Shown one piece after another: positions 60,325-64,000 of a stretch of DNA of 64,000 nt. The notes below the pieces were generated by a model. It saw only the letters and a list, made by a program, of their open reading frames with translations. It was not told the DNA's origin and ran no database searches. Source of the DNA: JADKFD01 sp050250665 (GTDB lineage: Bacteria > Pseudomonadota > Gammaproteobacteria > Xanthomonadales > SZUA-5); contig JBFWOF010000015.1 in assembly GCA_050250665.1 (NCBI GenBank), forward strand, positions 47,858 to 111,857, written 5' to 3'. Numbering within the stretch: the first letter of the stretch is position 1; each line of letters opens with the position of its first letter. The translations under genes and the position numbers were made by a program.

Positions 60325-62792
60325 GTCCGGAGCAGTGGTCGCAGGCCAAGGCCCTGTTCGGCACACTGATCGACCGTGATCCATCGCAATGGCCGGAACT
60401 GCTGTCCGGCGCATCGGACCCGGAAATCGCCGCAGAAGTCCGACGCCTGCTGGCGGCGCACGCCACTGGCGCCGAGTTTCTGGGTCGGTCGCCAGCCGAG
60501 ACCCTGAGCGCTGACGATCGCTTGCTGGGGCAGTCGCTGGGACCGTTTCTGATCGAATCCCTGCTCGGCGAAGGTGGCGGTGGCAGGGTCTATCTGGCCC
60601 GACGTGCAGACGTCGGTGGGCAGGTTGCGCTGAAGATCCTGCGGGCGCGATTTGCCAGTGCCGAAGCGCGCCGGCGATTTCAGGCCGAACAATCGATACT
60701 GGCGCGCCTCGACCATCCCAACATCGCTCGCCTGATGCAGGTGGGCATCACCGATGACGGCACGCCCTGGCTGGCGATGGAGTACGTCGAAGGGCAGCCC
60801 TTTGCCGAGGTCATGGCGGCACTTCCGATCCGCGACCGGGTTCGCCTGATCATCAAGCTGCTGGGCGCGGTCGACTATGCCCATCGGCAGCTGGTCGTCC
60901 ATCGGGACATCAAGCCCGGCAACATCCTGGTTGACTCACGCAATGAACCGCGACTGCTGGACTTCGGCATCGCCAAGCGCCTGGACGACGTCACCAGTAC
61001 GCAAGTCGAGTTTCAACCGCGCACACCGGCCTATGCCTCACCCGAACAAGTCAGCGGCGAGCCCATCAGCGTGGCCAGCGATGTCTACACCATGGGCGTG
61101 CTGCTCTACGAAGTCTTGAGTGGCCATCACCCGTGGTTGAATTCGGGCAAGAACCTGGACGACGCCATCCTGTCCTGCGAGGCGGCGCTGCCATCGAGCT
61201 GGGTCCAGGGTCCGGAGCGGCGGCAACTGCAGGGCGATCTGGACGCCATCGTGCTGCAGGCCATGCGCCGCCAGCCGCAGGCTCGCTACCCGAGCGCTGC
61301 GGCCATGGCGGAAGATCTGCAGCGCTATCTGGAGTTCCGTCCGGTCCAGGCGCAAAAGCAGACCTGGCTGTATCGCTCGCGGCGTTTTCTGATGCGCAAT
61401 CACCGCATTCTGGCCGCTGCCGCGCTGCTGGTCGTATTGCTGGGGGTGGCGCTGGTCCGCGAACACCGCTTGCAGTCCGAGGCCGCCCTGGAAGCGCAGA
61501 AGGCCAGCCAGGTGGCGGAGTTCATGCTGGACGTCTTTGCTGCGGGTGACGCCCTCGGCACCGGCTTCAACATCAACAAGGAATCCACCGTACTCGACTT
61601 GATGGCGCGGGGAGTGACCCGACTGGAGTCACTGCAGTCGGCGCCGCTGGTACGCGCCGATCTGGCCCAGAAGATGGGCCAGGTGTACTGGGGATACTCG
61701 GAATTTGGCGCTGCCGAAAAGCTGTTCACCCTGGCGCTGAAGCTGCGAGAAGCGGCTCTGGGCGCCAGCGACCAGACCGCCGAGAGCTATCTGATGCTGG
61801 GGCGGGTCTACGAACGCACCGGTCGTTACGACGAAATGATCGCGGCCATGCAGACCTCCCATGACATGCGTTTGAAGGCGCTGGGGCCTGACGATCCCAG
61901 AACCATCCACAGCCTGCACCGTGTCGGCGCGGCCTATTACCAGTTGCAGGATCTGGAGCGCGCCAACGTCATCGCACTGCAGGCCATCGAGGCCTGGCGT
62001 GAGCACTTGCCGGAACACAGTCTGGAGATGGCCAACTCCTACACCATCCACGCCCTCAGCGAGTTCCGCATGGGCGGATTCGAGGAGGCACTGCGAGCCA
62101 TCGATGAGGCCCTCAGCCTGCGCCGGGCGGTATTGCCCGACGATCACAATCTGATCGCCGAGGGTCTGACCAATCGTGCGCGATGTCTGTATGCCCTGGG
62201 TCGTATCGATGAGGCCATCGCCAGTCTGCGGCAGTCGCTGGCCATCAATCAGCGCATCTTCACCAACGACCATTGGGATCTGGTGCTGCAGTACGAAAAA
62301 CTGGCCCAGTATCTGGTGGCACGCGGAGACCTCGCCGAGGCCGAACAGATCGCCGACCAGGCTCTGGCCATGGCTGGCCGGCTGCACCAGCGCACGCCGA
62401 ATCCCGAACTGGTCGATCTGGCCCGACAGGCGAAGATCATGGTGCTGCGGGCTCAGGGGCAGTTGCCGCCGGCGCTGGAACTGGCCCGAGATGTCCTGCA
62501 GTCGCGTCTGCAGCACCTGCCGCCCCTGCACAGCAACACCCTGACCACGCGCAGCGTGCTGGCCGATCTGCTGCGCCGCAATGGCGACTACGAGCAGGCG
62601 CGGGCCGAGCTGGCGCTGGCCCTGGAGGGCTGGCGTCAGCGACCGAAGTTCTATGTGCCGGAGCTGGACAAGACCATGAACGGCTTCGCCCAGGACGGGC
62701 ACTGCGCCTGGCTGGGCACGACATGGCCGGCGGCAATGCCGCCACGAATGGCGGCGGCAATCGCACGCGATCGCGGGACTTGCGGAATCTAG
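60321..62792 (+). CDS. Ser/Thr protein kinase with membrane helix and TPR domain
   Basis: Kinase of 823 aa. An N-terminal 80-residue segment (MSPEQWSQAKALFGTLIDRDPSQW) is typical of kinases paired with ECF sigma factors. The kinase domain spans about 85-350 with LGEGGGGRV loop, VALK lysine, catalytic VVHRDIKPGNIL, DFG as LLDFGIA and YASPEQ. A membrane helix (about 370-388) precedes TPR repeats to the end. The last residues (MPPRMAAAIARDRGTCGI) look unrelated to the TPR part. Likely phosphorylates the sigma factor just upstream. Confidence 0.9.
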   Translation: MSPEQWSQAKALFGTLIDRDPSQWPELLSGASDPEIAAEVRRLLAAHATGAEFLGRSPAETLSADDRLLGQSLGPFLIESLLGEGGGGRVYLARRADVGGQVALKILRARFASAEARRRFQAEQSILARLDHPNIARLMQVGITDDGTPWLAMEYVEGQPFAEVMAALPIRDRVRLIIKLLGAVDYAHRQLVVHRDIKPGNILVDSRNEPRLLDFGIAKRLDDVTSTQVEFQPRTPAYASPEQVSGEPISVASDVYTMGVLLYEVLSGHHPWLNSGKNLDDAILSCEAALPSSWVQGPERRQLQGDLDAIVLQAMRRQPQARYPSAAAMAEDLQRYLEFRPVQAQKQTWLYRSRRFLMRNHRILAAAALLVVLLGVALVREHRLQSEAALEAQKASQVAEFMLDVFAAGDALGTGFNINKESTVLDLMARGVTRLESLQSAPLVRADLAQKMGQVYWGYSEFGAAEKLFTLALKLREAALGASDQTAESYLMLGRVYERTGRYDEMIAAMQTSHDMRLKALGPDDPRTIHSLHRVGAAYYQLQDLERANVIALQAIEAWREHLPEHSLEMANSYTIHALSEFRMGGFEEALRAIDEALSLRRAVLPDDHNLIAEGLTNRARCLYALGRIDEAIASLRQSLAINQRIFTNDHWDLVLQYEKLAQYLVARGDLAEAEQIADQALAMAGRLHQRTPNPELVDLARQAKIMVLRAQGQLPPALELARDVLQSRLQHLPPLHSNTLTTRSVLADLLRRNGDYEQARAELALALEGWRQRPKFYVPELDKTMNGFAQDGHCAWLGTTWPAAMPPRMAAAIARDRGTCGI

Positions 62793-62832
62793 TCCGCCTG
62801 CCGAACCGGATCAGTCGTGAGCGCAGTTACCA

Positions 62833-62848
62833 GCCGAGCAAGCTCGGC
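62833..62848. repeat. Single hairpin GCCGAGC-AA-GCTCGGC
   Basis: Identical to the second hairpin of the repeat inside ureB (23700-23717 core). It lies between the end of the kinase gene and the end of the convergent aceE, where it may serve as terminator. Confidence 0.6.
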
Positions 62849-62852
62849 AGCA

Positions 62853-64000
62853 TCAGCGCACCCACGGCGCATCCACGGACCGTTCCGCCCAGCCCAGCGT
62901 GACGGCGGCTGCAGCCAGCGCTTGCCGCGAATACTCGCCGTCATCTGCCAGCGCCTTGATCGCGGCAAAAGCGATGGCCCTGGCATCGATCTCGAAGAAA
63001 TCGCGCAAGCCGGCGCGGGTATCGCTGCGCCCGAAGCCGTCGGTTCCGAGCGTGATGTAGCGTCGCGGCACGAAAGCGCGGATCAGTTCCGGCAGCGCCC
63101 GCACATAGTCGCTGGCAGCAATCACCGGGCCATGACTGGCCGCCAACTGCTCGGTGACATGGGGCAGGGCGGCGTCCGCGTCGAAAGCTACTCGTGAGCG
63201 GCGCTCACACTCGATGCCATCACGCTGCAACTCGGTCCAGCTGGTCACGCTCCACAGGTGCGCATCAACGCCGAATTCGGCCAGCAGCTCGGCCGCCTGC
63301 AGCGCCTGCGACAGGATGGCGCCAGAGGCCAGAAGCTGTACTTGATGCCGGGACCCGGGACCCGGGACCGGGGACCCGGTAGAAGCCAATGACTCGGCTT
63401 TTGACTTTGTGCCTTCCCCGGGTCCCGCGTCCCGGGTCCCCGGTCCCGGCAACCGATACATCCCCCGCAGCACGCCCTCGCGCACGCCCTCGGGCATCGA
63501 CGGCTGCGCGTAGTTCTCGTTGCCGACGGTGAGGTAGTAGAAGACATCGCTCTGCTCGGCCAGCATCTCTTCGATGCCGCGCTGCATGATGATGGCGATC
63601 TCGTAGGCGTAGGCCGGGTCGTAGGCGCGGCAGTTGGGAACGGTGGCGAAACCGAGGTGACTGGCGCCGTCCTGATGCTGCAGGCCTTCGCCACCGAGCG
63701 TGGTGCGGCCGCTGGTGGCGCCGAGCAGGAAGCCGCGGGCACGCTGGTCGGCGGCCGCCCAGATCAGATCACCAACCCGCTGCCAGCCAAACATCGAGTA
63801 ATAGATGTAGCAGGGCAGCATCGGCAGATCGTGGGAGCTGTAGCTGGTGGCGGCGGCGATCCAGGAACTGATCGCGCCCGCTTCCGAGATGCCCACCTCC
63901 AGGATCTGGCCGCTTTTTTCCTCGCGGTAATAGAGCATCGAACCCAGATCCTCGGGCTCGTACATCTGCCCCAGCGGCGCGTAGATGCCGACCTGGCGGA
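62853..64000 (-). CDS. aceE: Pyruvate dehydrogenase E1 (AceE), 3' part, with in-frame repeat insertion
   Basis: C-terminal 380 or so residues of homodimeric pyruvate dehydrogenase E1; the 5' part lies beyond the window. GISEAGAISSWIAAATSYSSH, CYIYYSMFGWQRVGD, RTTLGGEGLQHQDG and ITLGTDGFGRSDTRAGLRDFFEID are characteristic. Between MYRL and VQLLASGAIL, where other AceE proteins have only a few residues, about 37 extra residues occur (PGPGTRDAGPGE and on). They are encoded by a palindromic repeat at 63347-63450. No stop or frameshift results, so the enzyme may still work. It is a core metabolic gene, relevant to the nature of this replicon. Confidence 0.93.
   Translation of the reverse strand, partial: RQVGIYAPLGQMYEPEDLGSMLYYREEKSGQILEVGISEAGAISSWIAAATSYSSHDLPMLPCYIYYSMFGWQRVGDLIWAAADQRARGFLLGATSGRTTLGGEGLQHQDGASHLGFATVPNCRAYDPAYAYEIAIIMQRGIEEMLAEQSDVFYYLTVGNENYAQPSMPEGVREGVLRGMYRLPGPGTRDAGPGEGTKSKAESLASTGSPVPGPGSRHQVQLLASGAILSQALQAAELLAEFGVDAHLWSVTSWTELQRDGIECERRSRVAFDADAALPHVTEQLAASHGPVIAASDYVRALPELIRAFVPRRYITLGTDGFGRSDTRAGLRDFFEIDARAIAFAAIKALADDGEYSRQALAAAAVTLGWAERSVDAPWVR
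63347..63450. repeat. CCGGGACC-type palindromic element inside aceE
   Basis: Left part 63347-63379 opens GCCGGGACCCGGGACCCGGG; right part 63418-63450 is a near-complement ending CCCCGGTCCCGGC. About 38 bp separate them. Repeats of GGGACCCGGGACC are otherwise intergenic. Here the element is in frame within aceE and is translated. Confidence 0.8.

Noticed and set aside
62690..62792. Possible frameshift at the end of the second kinase
   Set aside because: The last residues differ from TPR composition, but the frame closes normally before the convergent aceE end, and no alternative frame continues a TPR pattern.

Overview
The window reads as the GC-rich genome of a gammaproteobacterium, most likely of the order Lysobacterales (Xanthomonadales). 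The clues are a TonB-dependent receptor and other large outer-membrane proteins, dispersed palindromic repeats that begin GTAG and end CTAC (like the GTAG repeats of Stenotrophomonas), DUF1415 and DUF1203 proteins, and secreted proteins that end in the residues DGFE. This placement is inference; no rRNA or tRNA gene is visible.

Layout. 0-3.4 kb: an orphan response regulator, a patatin-like lipase, a tiny lysine-rich protein and a serine hydrolase. 3.4-8.7 kb: a complete plasmid-type replicon core. It has five direct 15-bp iterons at 21-22 bp spacing, parA, parB, a Rep_3-type initiator whose ribosome binding site lies inside an inverted iteron copy, two more iterons, and a tyrosine recombinase preceded by a 34-bp dyad that looks like a recombination site. 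8.7-19.6 kb: housekeeping and signalling genes, including rluF, a multi-domain degenerate c-di-GMP protein, a probable rquA (rhodoquinone synthesis) and a ChaN/TIKI-type protein. 19.7-25.4 kb: a urease operon (ureDA-small membrane protein-BC-EF-G, minus strand) invaded by palindromic repeats at several junctions. 25.5-36 kb: an ankyrin lipoprotein, DGFE-tailed secreted proteins, a purine permease, an orphan VapB, a J-domain-like protein and a DUF5916 barrel. 36-40 kb: an OprC/NosA-like copper receptor and a RegB/RegA redox two-component system. 40.5-51.6 kb: a LolA-like protein, a giant BNR-repeat protein, LysR and a Thermus-type isocitrate dehydrogenase, a sigma/anti-sigma pair, and TetR with MAPEG, GST and YdcZ genes. 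51.6-58.6 kb: a split-borosin-like peptide methyltransferase fused to a diguanylate cyclase, its candidate precursor peptide, a Ser/Thr kinase-TPR protein and an FHA-AAA+ regulator. 58.9-62.8 kb: an AraC regulator and an ECF sigma/kinase pair. 62.9 kb to the end: the 3' part of aceE.

Most notable is the two-gene unit at 51573-54361. The last 240 residues of an 850-residue TPR-membrane-GGDEF protein carry the signature motifs of borosin alpha-N-methyltransferases. The 72-codon gene directly upstream has the size and layout of split-borosin precursors such as SonA. A borosin enzyme joined to a diguanylate cyclase would link RiPP maturation to c-di-GMP signalling, and I do not recall it being described.

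Other themes: palindromic repeats have entered coding sequence in frame in ureB and aceE; a family of secreted proteins ends in DGFE; and the plasmid-type replicon sits beside core genes (aceE, rluF, icd), so the molecule is either a chromid or a chromosome carrying an integrated replicon. Purine permease plus urease suggests purine or urea nitrogen use. RquA plus RegBA suggests life at varying oxygen.
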